Origin: Acidobacteriota bacterium
Lineage (GTDB): Bacteria > Acidobacteriota > Terriglobia > Terriglobales > Acidobacteriaceae
Length of the DNA: 11,290 bases
Assembly (NCBI GenBank): GCA_025353435.1
Contig: JANXQR010000455.1
Span: forward strand, 1-11,290
Direction of reading: 5' to 3'
Both the position numbers and the translations under genes were made by a program. Under the pieces are notes generated by a model that was given only the letters and a program-made list of their open reading frames with translations, made no database searches and was not told the DNA's origin. This document shows, piece by piece, positions 1 through 5,821 of this stretch. Position 1 is the first letter of the stretch. Every line of letters begins with the position of its first letter.

Positions 1-217
1 GCCAGCGCGCGCCGGAGGAGGGATCGTCAATCTCTCGAGCGATTCTATCCGTAGCAATACTGGACGTAGTAACACTGGGCGTGTTGACGGACTCGATGGT
101 TCTCCGCTCGTCCGCAGGTTCTTGCGACGTCTGACCCCGGGCCGCCGCGTGGAAAAGCAAGAGGATGAGAATGATGCTTTGACTCGATCCTCGTCGAATT
201 TTGGTCAAAACCTTCAT
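1..217 (-). CDS. flgA: FlgA, P-ring assembly chaperone (partial, C-terminus beyond left edge)
   Basis: A reading frame starts at the ATG at 217-215 and stays open to the left edge (72 codons). FlgA is a periplasmic protein that helps polymerise FlgI into the P ring around the rod. The visible part has a signal peptide: basic residues KVLTKIRR, a hydrophobic run SIILILLLFHAAA, and a likely cleavage near ARG/QT (about residue 28). The mature start ends in REIDDPSSGARW, which I read as the start of the FlgA mature domain, but the diagnostic SAF-like C-terminal domain lies outside the window. The start is 14 nt after the flgG stop, with GAAGG as a possible ribosome binding site. Position directly after flgF-flgG is the usual flgF-flgG-flgA-flgH-flgI order, and this context carries much of the call. 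Confidence 0.72.
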   Translation of the reverse strand, partial: MKVLTKIRRGSSQSIILILLLFHAAARGQTSQEPADERRTIESVNTPSVTTSSIATDRIAREIDDPSSGARW

Positions 218-231
218 GCATTGCCTTCGGT

Positions 232-1020
232 TCAACGGGTCATATTGTTGACTTGTGAGTACATGTCGTCGGCGGCCTTGATCACTTTGGAGTTCGATTC
301 ATAGGCTCGCTGGGCGAGCACCATCTGAACGAACTCAGTAACCACATCGACGTTGGAGTTTTCGAGATAACCTTGCTGCAGCGAGCCCATGCCCTCTGTT
401 CCACCAGGATTGCCGAGTACCGGATCGCCGGAGCTGAGGGTAGCTTTCAACAGGTTGGCGCCCATGCTTTCCAGGCCCCCGGGGTTGGGAAAGATGCCCA
501 ATTGCAGCTGCCCGAGTTGCGAAGGATTTTGCTGACCGGCCAGAGTTGCATTCACAACGCCGTATTGCGTGATGGTGACAGCGGTGGCGTTGGCCGGAAT
601 AGTAATGGTGGGGATGATGGGGTCGCCGTCGGTGGTGACAATCGTCCCCTGGTTGTTGAGATGGAACTGGCCGGCGCGCGTGTAGGCAATGGTGCCGTCG
701 GGACGCTGCACTTGAAAGAAGCCCGAACCCTCGATTGCCACGTCCAGAGGATTGGAAGTCTGGTTGAGCGAGCCCTGGGTCATGATGACCTCGGTGGCCG
801 CGGACTTGGTTCCGAGCCCGATCTGGAGCCCTGCACCGACGGTTGACTGGCTCTGCGCCGCACCAGGGGTAACAAGGTTCTGGTAGACCATGTCCTGGAA
901 CTGAAGACGGAGCTGCCGGAATCCGGTGGTGGACGAGTTGGCCAGATTGTTGGCGATGGTATCGAGGTTCATCTGCTGTGCGCTCATGCCGCTGGCGGCG
1001 GTATACAAAGCTCGAATCAT
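232..1020 (-). CDS. flgG: FlgG, distal rod protein
   Basis: This encodes 262 residues, the normal FlgG length. FlgG forms the distal part of the flagellar rod that crosses the periplasm; it is exported by the flagellar type III apparatus and has no cleaved signal. The N-terminal D0 helix MIRALYTAASGM is followed by the rod/hook family motif IANNLANSSTTGFR (about residues 24-37). The middle has IEGSGFFQV and the C-terminus has the FlgG pattern LENSNVDVVTEFVQMVLAQR, then RAYESNSKVI and a terminal helix. The start at 1020 is chosen because the family N-terminus begins there and AAAGGAAC lies just upstream; the frame stays open to 1176 only through a repeat-filled spacer. It follows flgF after 161 nt and precedes flgA by 14 nt. 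The Shine-Dalgarno sequence lies in a small inverted repeat (1024-1038), so translation may be structure-controlled. Confidence 0.96.
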   Translation of the reverse strand: MIRALYTAASGMSAQQMNLDTIANNLANSSTTGFRQLRLQFQDMVYQNLVTPGAAQSQSTVGAGLQIGLGTKSAATEVIMTQGSLNQTSNPLDVAIEGSGFFQVQRPDGTIAYTRAGQFHLNNQGTIVTTDGDPIIPTITIPANATAVTITQYGVVNATLAGQQNPSQLGQLQLGIFPNPGGLESMGANLLKATLSSGDPVLGNPGGTEGMGSLQQGYLENSNVDVVTEFVQMVLAQRAYESNSKVIKAADDMYSQVNNMTR

Positions 1021-1023
1021 AAG

Positions 1024-1038
1024 GTTCCTTTCAGGAAC
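1024..1038 (-). promoter_or_regulatory. Small hairpin covering the flgG ribosome binding site
   Basis: In the transcript, GUUCC-UGAAA-GGAAC is a perfect 5-bp inverted repeat with a 5-nt loop. Its 3' arm contains the purine-rich Shine-Dalgarno bases for flgG (AAAGGAAC, about 5 nt before the ATG at 1020). If formed, it would hide the ribosome binding site. The 5' arm is the end of the last heptad of the adjacent array, so the two structures compete. The pairing is seen in the sequence; regulation is inferred. Confidence 0.4.
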
Positions 1039-1069
1039 AGTGAACAGTGCAAAGTGAACAGTGGACAGC
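1035..1069 (-). repeat. Heptanucleotide repeat array, flgG-proximal arm (5 units of GAACAGT)
   Basis: Five contiguous 7-bp units read on the plus strand: GAACAGT, GAACAGT, GCAAAGT, GAACAGT, GGACAGC. Three are exact. They lie in the flgF-flgG spacer, with the array ending 14 nt before the flgG start codon. A second array in the opposite orientation lies at 1147-1181, so the transcript can fold the two arms together (about 27 of 35 positions are complementary in the in-register alignment). This resembles the short tandem heptamer repeats known from some cyanobacteria, though the unit differs. Confidence 0.8.
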
Positions 1070-1146
1070 TTGCGCCCGGCCTGCCCACAGCCAGGTTTTC
1101 GTTCCCTCTTTGAGAACTTCGTTTTACTGTTCCCATTCCTTGCCTC

Positions 1147-1181
1147 TCTGTTCACTGCCCACTGTTCACTGTTCACTGTCT
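1147..1181 (-). repeat. Heptanucleotide repeat array, flgF-proximal arm (5 inverted units)
   Basis: Five contiguous 7-bp units on the plus strand: TCTGTTC, ACTGCCC, ACTGTTC, ACTGTTC, ACTGTCT. These are the reverse complement of the GAACAGT unit at 1035-1069. The last unit abuts the flgF stop codon (1184-1182). A further exact ACTGTTC at 1126-1132 is in the same 7-bp phase, with two decayed units between, which suggests the array was once longer. Bases 1070-1125 between the arms show no clear repeat or gene. Confidence 0.8.
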
Positions 1182-1919
1182 TTACACCCTGGGCAGGTCC
1201 TCAGCGGCGAACTTGTTGAACTCGGTGTGGAATATGGTGAGCGCCTTCTGCATCATCTCCGCCTGGCGCTGCATGACGATGAGGTCGAGCGTGCCCTGAA
1301 TGACATCTTCATTGGCTGACTCGATGGCGCCCTGATGGACAGCTGCATCCGGTGATGGTGCGGGAGTTGCCCCCTGCGGAGCAATGTAGCGATTGGCGCC
1401 TTCCGGCGTGAGCTGAACACTGGGAGCGAAGGTAAACACACCGATGGTGGCCACGATTCCGCCGGCCACCGAGAGCACGCCATCGCCGCCCACCGACACC
1501 TCGCCGGGAGGAACGGGAATCGGTTTTCCGGACTGAGATAGCACCGGTTCGCCCTTGGCAGTTACCAGCATCCCGGCCTGCGAGCGGTGAAAGCCTCCAT
1601 CGCGGGTGTAGCGAAGGCCATCGGCAGTCTGGACCTGAAAGAACCCAGCCCCCTCAATCGCGAGATCGAGAGGATTGCCGGTCTGCTGCAGCGGACCCTG
1701 CCCGAGATTGAGTTGGTCGCCGCCGAGGAGACCGAAGTTGTTGACGGTCTTTCCGAGTTGGGAATTGAGGGCATCCGGGCCCAGCAGCACGGAACGGAAG
1801 TACTCACGTTCGGCGCGATAGCCCGGGGTCTGGGCGTTTGCAAGATTGGCGGCGGCCGTGTCGAGCGCCTGAGTCCGCGCCAGCAGGCCAGTCATCGCCG
1901 CATAATATCCGCTGTCCAT
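1182..1919 (-). CDS. flgF: FlgF, proximal rod protein
   Basis: This encodes 245 residues, normal for FlgF. FlgF is a proximal rod protein lying between FlgB/C and FlgG, exported through the flagellar type III gate. The N-terminus MDSGYYAAMTGLLAR leads into the rod-family motif AANLANAQTPGYR (about residues 23-35). The core has LAIEGAGFFQV, the shared FlgE/F/G core pattern, and the C-terminus has GAIESANEDVIQG followed by an amphipathic helix. It is clearly paralogous to the next gene, flgG, but its C-terminus lacks the FlgG QRAYESNSKVI pattern, which separates the two. The start at 1919 has GGGAGG 4 nt upstream. A 137-nt gap precedes it, holding a possible sigma-70-type promoter and a hairpin touching the ribosome binding site. 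Confidence 0.93.
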   Translation of the reverse strand: MDSGYYAAMTGLLARTQALDTAAANLANAQTPGYRAEREYFRSVLLGPDALNSQLGKTVNNFGLLGGDQLNLGQGPLQQTGNPLDLAIEGAGFFQVQTADGLRYTRDGGFHRSQAGMLVTAKGEPVLSQSGKPIPVPPGEVSVGGDGVLSVAGGIVATIGVFTFAPSVQLTPEGANRYIAPQGATPAPSPDAAVHQGAIESANEDVIQGTLDLIVMQRQAEMMQKALTIFHTEFNKFAAEDLPRV

Positions 1920-1927
1920 GGATCCTC

Positions 1928-1962
1928 CCGCGGTCTGGAAGGAAGCAAGCGGAAGACCGCGG
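1928..1962 (-). promoter_or_regulatory. 9-bp inverted repeat in the flgF leader
   Basis: CCGCGGTCT (1928-1936) and AGACCGCGG (1954-1962) are perfect inverted copies around a 17-nt loop. In the RNA the 3' side of the stem ends in GCGG and runs directly into GAGG, the flgF Shine-Dalgarno sequence, so a stable stem would partly cover the ribosome binding site. No U-tract follows, so it is not a classic intrinsic terminator. A DNA-binding operator is an alternative reading. Confidence 0.45.
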
Positions 1963-1975
1963 AAAGATGGGAAAC

Positions 1976-2004
1976 ATTAGAAGGACATTAGAGACGAGAA
2001 CCAA
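1976..2004 (-). promoter_or_regulatory. Possible sigma-70-type promoter for flgF
   Basis: On the minus strand, TTGGTT (2004-1999) and TCTAAT (1981-1976) are separated by exactly 17 nt. The -10 box matches 5 of 6 consensus bases and the -35 box only 3 of 6. The -10 lies in one of two direct copies of ACATTAGA (plus strand, 1974-1981 and 1985-1992), set 11 bp apart, about one helical turn, as could suit a dimeric regulator. The predicted start would give a leader of about 50 nt containing the inverted repeat. This is weak evidence. Confidence 0.3.
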
Positions 2005-2056
2005 AGTCGATGTGACACTTGGATAAATCTGGCGGTTCCGGCTCGACTGGAAGGAG

Positions 2057-2605
2057 CTATTGGAGGCCATCGCAGAGGATGGTCACCTCAAAGAATGAGT
2101 CTTCGAAGCGGAAGCCGTGGCGAATCGTGAACTCGGGCGCCTGCACGTGAAGTTTGTAGTCGCGCCCGGTGATGACGGCCGGTACGGAGAGGTCGCAATG
2201 GGCGGCCAGTTCCGGAACCTTGCTCTTCCATGTGCCGGCAAGGATGTTGCAGATTTCGCCGATGGCGTCCCGGACGGTATCGTCAATCTCCGGAAACTCC
2301 ATGCCAGTCATGCGTGCGCAGATGGCGCAGGCGGTGGTTCCGCCGGTGCGGAAGACGCAGGCACCGGTCAACAAACCGCCGAATCCCACGACCGCGGTAA
2401 CCGATTCGGTATCGGGCACCGCAGCCTCCCAGGCGCGGCGGCAGTGAACACCGACGGTAAGGCTAAAGACCTCGTCAACGCTCGAGTCCAGGTTGCTGGG
2501 ATTTGAGATTAACTCGACGGAGTCTCGCAGCGACTTCGTCATCGCTTTCGCCCTCTCCGCGCCGCCCAGTAGCGGGGATCGTACCGCCCACGGATTCGTA
2601 TGCAT
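2057..2605 (-). CDS. cheX: CheX-family CheY-P phosphatase
   Basis: This encodes 182 residues. CheX proteins are cytoplasmic and remove the phosphate from CheY-P, resetting the flagellar motor. After a variable start of about 40 residues, the domain runs VDEVFSLTVGV, then VVGFGGLLTGACVF, then the signature DAIGEICNILAG. The family's catalytic Glu and Asn (ExxN) are E117 and N120, with G124 as expected; further on, LSVPAVITG matches the end of the family core. The start at 2605 has AAGGAA about 5 nt upstream and lies 24 nt after cheY. An alternative ATG at 2542 (Met22), preceded by GAGAGG, would give 161 residues. Pairing with cheY in one transcription unit supports the role. A stand-alone CheX-like adaptor without phosphatase activity is possible but less likely with ExxN intact. 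Confidence 0.85.
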   Translation of the reverse strand: MHTNPWAVRSPLLGGAERAKAMTKSLRDSVELISNPSNLDSSVDEVFSLTVGVHCRRAWEAAVPDTESVTAVVGFGGLLTGACVFRTGGTTACAICARMTGMEFPEIDDTVRDAIGEICNILAGTWKSKVPELAAHCDLSVPAVITGRDYKLHVQAPEFTIRHGFRFEDSFFEVTILCDGLQ

Positions 2606-2629
2606 CGGGTTCCTTCAATCTGCGGCCTG

Positions 2630-3013
2630 TCAGGCGGCGTTCAGTAAAGGCAGCACGCGCTGCTTGACTTGTTCAGCAGTGAACGGCTTGCGGATGTAAC
2701 CGCGTGCACCGGCCTGTATCGCCTCTTTCACATGTTCTTCGCTCGATTCGGTCGTGATCATGACCACAGGGACGCCCGGGGCCAGGTTGCGCGCCTGGAT
2801 CTGGCGAAGGAACTCGAGTCCATCCATGGAGGGCATGTTGATGTCGGACAGGATCAGGTCAACGGACTTGGCCTTGAGGACTTCGAGCCCCTCGTTGCCA
2901 TTGCCGGCTTCGAGCACAATGAGCGAATCCAATCCCGCCTGACAGAGGGAGCGTGCGACGATCTTTCGCATGACCGCCGAGTCGTCGACGATCAGAGCAG
3001 TTATTTCTCGCAT
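2630..3013 (-). CDS. cheY: CheY, single-domain chemotaxis response regulator
   Basis: This encodes 127 residues, a lone receiver domain with no output domain. Phosphorylated CheY binds FliM at the motor and changes rotation. The acidic pocket is D10-D11, the phospho-acceptor is D57 (in LILSDINMP), the switch Thr is T87, the aromatic switch residue is Y106 and the conserved Lys is K109. The last four match the E. coli CheY numbering exactly. The start at 3013 is chosen because the receiver fold begins at MREITALIVDD; the frame is open to 3244, but that extension overlaps the upstream gene and has no receiver-like sequence. AGAGG lies about 10 nt upstream. A strong sigma-28-type promoter ends 22 nt before the start codon, so FliA probably drives it. 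cheX follows after 24 nt. Confidence 0.94.
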   Translation of the reverse strand: MREITALIVDDSAVMRKIVARSLCQAGLDSLIVLEAGNGNEGLEVLKAKSVDLILSDINMPSMDGLEFLRQIQARNLAPGVPVVMITTESSEEHVKEAIQAGARGYIRKPFTAEQVKQRVLPLLNAA

Positions 3014-3035
3014 GGGGCGATTGCCTCTGACATCT

Positions 3036-3062
3036 TTATCGGCGGGCGCGATTTGCACTTGA
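3036..3062 (-). promoter_or_regulatory. Sigma-28 (FliA) promoter upstream of cheY
   Basis: On the minus strand, TCAAGTGC (3062-3055) is followed after exactly 11 nt by GCCGATAA (3043-3036). The well-known sigma-28 consensus is TAAAGTTT, 11 nt, GCCGATAA, so the -10 is 8 of 8, the -35 is 5 of 8 and the spacing is exact. Transcription would start near 3029, giving a leader of about 16 nt before the cheY ATG at 3013. The FliA gene itself lies in the same cluster. Confidence 0.8.
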
Positions 3063-3147
3063 GACAGGGAGAGGGAATTTGTCGCTGGGGCCTTGATTTC
3101 AGGATTGTGAGGCACTCTTCTCACGTCCCGCGCTCCTCTTCGCAGAG

Positions 3148-4080
3148 CTAGCGGAGAGCGATGGTGCAGATCACATCTTGTATGGAGGATGGCTCGGGAA
3201 GAGGACCGGTCTGCGTCCGCGTCCACATGCGCAGCCAGAGGCAATCGTGGACACGCACGATGCGTGAATCGATGGGCCGAACCTGTTCGACGCGCCGGGT
3301 CAGGGCCCGCACCATGGCCGGTTCACTCACCGCTTCCAGCAGTTCCACATGCGGAAACGGGGCTTGCAACATTCGCGTGTGCGCCGCCTGAAACAGCGAG
3401 CCCTGCACCAGCCCGCTCTCCACGCGGAGTCCGGAAATGCGTTCCACGGCGAGGGATAACACGGGGTCGAGCCGATCTTCGAAGCCCAGATAGATGAGCT
3501 TGCCCGCGGCAACGCGCAGGGGGAGCGCCCCAAATGCATCCACAAAAAAGCGCGGCAGCAGAGGCGCCAATCCTTCCGGATCGTGCGACTCGAGCGGAAG
3601 CACGGGACAACTCCACTGCAGGCCAAGGGCTCGCGTCACCAGCTGCTCGCTGATGCCTTCTTTGGCAATCAGCCAGTGGCCGAGCCTTCCGGCGCCGTTT
3701 TTCCGCTGACTCTCGAGAGCGCTGCGCAGCTGTGGGGCTGTGATCCAGCCCTGCTCCAGCATGAGCAGGCCCAGTGGAACGCGATGGCGATGCTTTTCCA
3801 CTACGGATCCGCGGCCGTCCATCTCGCGCGCCACCACAAGTTTCAGGCGTTCCGCGGTGCAGGCCGCCGAACATGTCCAAGCGCCTTCAATCATAGGGGC
3901 GGAACGGCTCCGCCACAGGTGCAGCCATCCCGACCGGCAGCCGGAGTTGGAACAGGTTTCGAGGAGGCCGGTCCGGACAGATGGAGGTTGGAGCCGGGGA
4001 CGATCCCAATTCGGGAGAGAGGAAAAATCAGAATCTGGGAGGCGTTCCATTGCCGCGCTGCGACGTGTTAAAAGATGCAT
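3148..4080 (-). CDS. Four-cysteine protein with tandem MshEN/GspE-N-like motifs
   Basis: This encodes 310 residues; I do not know a gene name. Residues 43-74 hold four cysteines (C43, C48, C70, C74) around GWLHLWRSRS, likely a small zinc-binding unit. Residues 102-125 and 132-155 are two 24-residue motifs of the type that opens MshE and GspE secretion ATPases, each with LG at 2-3, hydrophobics at 6-7 and 17, Leu at 21 and Gln at 24, separated by 6 residues. Residues 156-230 look like the rest of a GspE N-terminal domain (LLPRFFVDAFGALPLRV). There is no ATPase domain. MshEN motifs bind cyclic di-GMP in MshE, so a second-messenger role is plausible. The start at 4080 overlaps the fliN end by 13 nt and has GGAG 8 nt upstream; Met11 (4050) is a weaker alternative. 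It ends the switch operon. Confidence 0.75.
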   Translation of the reverse strand: MHLLTRRSAAMERLPDSDFSSLPNWDRPRLQPPSVRTGLLETCSNSGCRSGWLHLWRSRSAPMIEGAWTCSAACTAERLKLVVAREMDGRGSVVEKHRHRVPLGLLMLEQGWITAPQLRSALESQRKNGAGRLGHWLIAKEGISEQLVTRALGLQWSCPVLPLESHDPEGLAPLLPRFFVDAFGALPLRVAAGKLIYLGFEDRLDPVLSLAVERISGLRVESGLVQGSLFQAAHTRMLQAPFPHVELLEAVSEPAMVRALTRRVEQVRPIDSRIVRVHDCLWLRMWTRTQTGPLPEPSSIQDVICTIALR

Positions 4081-4859
4081 CGGATACTCTCCAGACGTTT
4101 GCGGGGCGTTGCCACTTCAGTGACGCGCAGGCCGAAGTTGCCATTGACCAGCACTACCTCGCCACGGGCAACTATCTTGTCGCCAATCACCAGGTCGACG
4201 GGGTCATTGACTGTGCGATCAAGCTGCACAACGTCGCCAGGACCGAGGTCCAGTACCTGACCAAGGGGTAGCTCCCGGCATCCGAAGCGCAGGGTGGCCT
4301 CGAGCTCGATATCCAGGAGCAAGTCGAGCCCGGCGCGGTCGGGAGGAGCCATTGGCGCGGTCACTGACGGAGGTTGTGGTGGAGGTGGCGCGACGGAAAC
4401 TGCCGGTTCCGGCTTCTGAGCTGCGGGGGCCGCGTGTACTTCATCGCGAACTATCAACGCCCAGGCGCGTTCCGGGCCTTTCAGCAGGAAAGAACGTGAG
4501 GACGCAGGTTCGGCCGCGCCTTCCACCGCGGCTGGAGCCTCCTGAAATTTTTCCACGCGGCATTTGCCACCGGACTTGATGAGTAATTCGCCAGCGGCGG
4601 ACTCGGCCACTTCACGCAGCAACTCGCCCCACGACGATTTCTGATCGACGCCTTCACCCATGAGCGGCGAGTCGAGCGCGCCCCGGTCAATGAGGACGAC
4701 GAACGTTCCTGTCTGGTCGCCTCCGAGAGTGGCAGCGAATGCAAAGTATCCAGATTCGAGCTCCGAAGCGGGCGCCTCGACCAGTTGCGGCTCGCCGGCA
4801 AGGGCCTGGGAGAAGAGTGCGGTCGCTGCATTGATCCAGCAGTCGATATAAGTTGTCAT
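4068..4859 (-). CDS. fliN: FliN-type switch protein with extra N-terminal domain
   Basis: This encodes 263 residues, about twice the common FliN length. FliN lines the bottom of the C ring and, with FliM and FliG, forms the rotor switch and docks the export ATPase complex. The C-terminal SpoA (FliN) domain spans about residues 177-250: LDLLLDIELEATLRFG, then GDVVQLDRTVNDPVDL and NGNFGLRVTEV. Before it lies a proline/alanine-rich linker (about 143-175). Residues 1-140 form an additional domain (ATLGGDQTGTFVVLIDRGA, LLREVAESAAGELL) that loosely resembles the CheC-like half of FliM or FliY, without a clear phosphatase motif. The start overlaps the fliM stop by ATGA, implying coupled translation. 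The label FliY would also be defensible, but the missing CheC active site makes FliN safer. Confidence 0.88.
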   Translation of the reverse strand: MTTYIDCWINAATALFSQALAGEPQLVEAPASELESGYFAFAATLGGDQTGTFVVLIDRGALDSPLMGEGVDQKSSWGELLREVAESAAGELLIKSGGKCRVEKFQEAPAAVEGAAEPASSRSFLLKGPERAWALIVRDEVHAAPAAQKPEPAVSVAPPPPQPPSVTAPMAPPDRAGLDLLLDIELEATLRFGCRELPLGQVLDLGPGDVVQLDRTVNDPVDLVIGDKIVARGEVVLVNGNFGLRVTEVATPRKRLESIRCIF

Positions 4860-5818
4860 GGCTGTCCGCCCGTCAGGCGCTGCTCAATGCGGACGGCGCG
4901 CTGGTCGCCCTGACGCACCGGCTGAGCCGTGGCCAGCGCCTGACCGCCGACGCACCACATGGGTGCAGTGTTGGCGGGCAAATCAAGGCGGAGTATATCG
5001 CCGGTTTGTAGATGTTCGACCACAGCGGCAGGAATGCGCACGCTGGGCAGCTGCAGCGACGCTCCGAAAGGAATGCGGCGGGCGGCCGATTCTATACGCG
5101 CGCGGACCTCCGGTGAATGGCGCCGCCCGAGCGCCCAGTCAGATGTGAGTCGGCGCAGGATGGTGTTTGACACCACGGCGGGAAAGGCGAGATTGAGCAG
5201 GCCAGCGCTGTGGGGCATGCGAATTTCGAAGCTCAGACAGAGAGACTTTTCCGTGACGCTCATCATGCGCGCGACCTGGGTCTGCATCTGGCGGCGCTCA
5301 AACGTGAAGCACAGACCAACCTGCTGCCAGGCCGACGTCAGCTCCCGGCAGATGATTTCGACCACCGAGCCAAGGATTGATTCTTCGATGTCGGTCAGCT
5401 CCCGCAGCGGTCCTTCCTTGCCATCCCCGCCGAGGAGCAGATCGATGATGGGGGGGGCCAGAGCCATCTCCAGCTGCAGAACGGAGAGGGCACCCAGCGG
5501 CTCCAGGCGAACTGAAGCTACATAGTTGATCTCGGGGATGCGCAGCAGAAACTCGTTGAACGGGATCTGTTCGGCCGACACCAGGTTGACCTGAAAGCGG
5601 GAGCGCAGCGAAGCGGCTAAGTTGTGGGTCAGATTGCGCGCAAAGAGGTCATTCAAAATGCTGATGGCGTGCAGCTGTTCGGTCGAGATCTGTCCGGCGG
5701 ATGTAAAGCTGTAAGGCACGGCAGCGGGCTGTCCCGGCGAGGCCGCAGCCGGTGCGGTACTGGAGTGAGCGGTCTCGAAGAGAGCGTCGATCTCATCTTG
5801 TCCAAGCAGTTTTTCCAT
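4856..5818 (-). CDS. fliM: FliM, flagellar motor switch protein
   Basis: This encodes 320 residues, the usual FliM length. FliM forms the middle wall of the C ring and receives phospho-CheY. The N-terminal peptide LGQDEIDALF (residues 5-14) is the conserved CheY-P docking helix, followed by a flexible Ala/Pro stretch (about 20-36). The middle CheC-like domain (about 43-235) includes LLLGGDGK (127-134), the conserved glycine-rich loop. The C-terminal SpoA domain (about 250-315) includes the VEHLQTGDILRLDLP pattern. The start lies 3 nt after the fliA stop, with GGGGAG overlapping the end of fliA, and its own stop overlaps the fliN start. The intact docking helix fits the cheY and cheX genes nearby. 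Confidence 0.96.
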   Translation of the reverse strand: MEKLLGQDEIDALFETAHSSTAPAAASPGQPAAVPYSFTSAGQISTEQLHAISILNDLFARNLTHNLAASLRSRFQVNLVSAEQIPFNEFLLRIPEINYVASVRLEPLGALSVLQLEMALAPPIIDLLLGGDGKEGPLRELTDIEESILGSVVEIICRELTSAWQQVGLCFTFERRQMQTQVARMMSVTEKSLCLSFEIRMPHSAGLLNLAFPAVVSNTILRRLTSDWALGRRHSPEVRARIESAARRIPFGASLQLPSVRIPAAVVEHLQTGDILRLDLPANTAPMWCVGGQALATAQPVRQGDQRAVRIEQRLTGGQP

Positions 5819-5821
5819 GGT

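Noticed and set aside
1021..1176. N-terminal extension of flgG to an ATG at 1176
   Set aside because: The added 52 codons run through the heptad repeats, and the FlgG family N-terminus begins at 1020 with a ribosome binding site.
1035..1181. Heptad arrays considered as a CRISPR remnant
   Set aside because: Units are 7 bp, contiguous and without spacers, and no cas gene is present.
3120..3160. Terminator after the 310-residue gene
   Set aside because: Only short stems (CGCTC/GAGCG, CTCT-GCGA-AGAG) without a U-tract are visible.
3014..3244. N-terminal extension of cheY to 3244
   Set aside because: It overlaps the end of the upstream 310-residue gene, crosses the sigma-28 promoter and adds low-complexity residues not seen in receiver domains.
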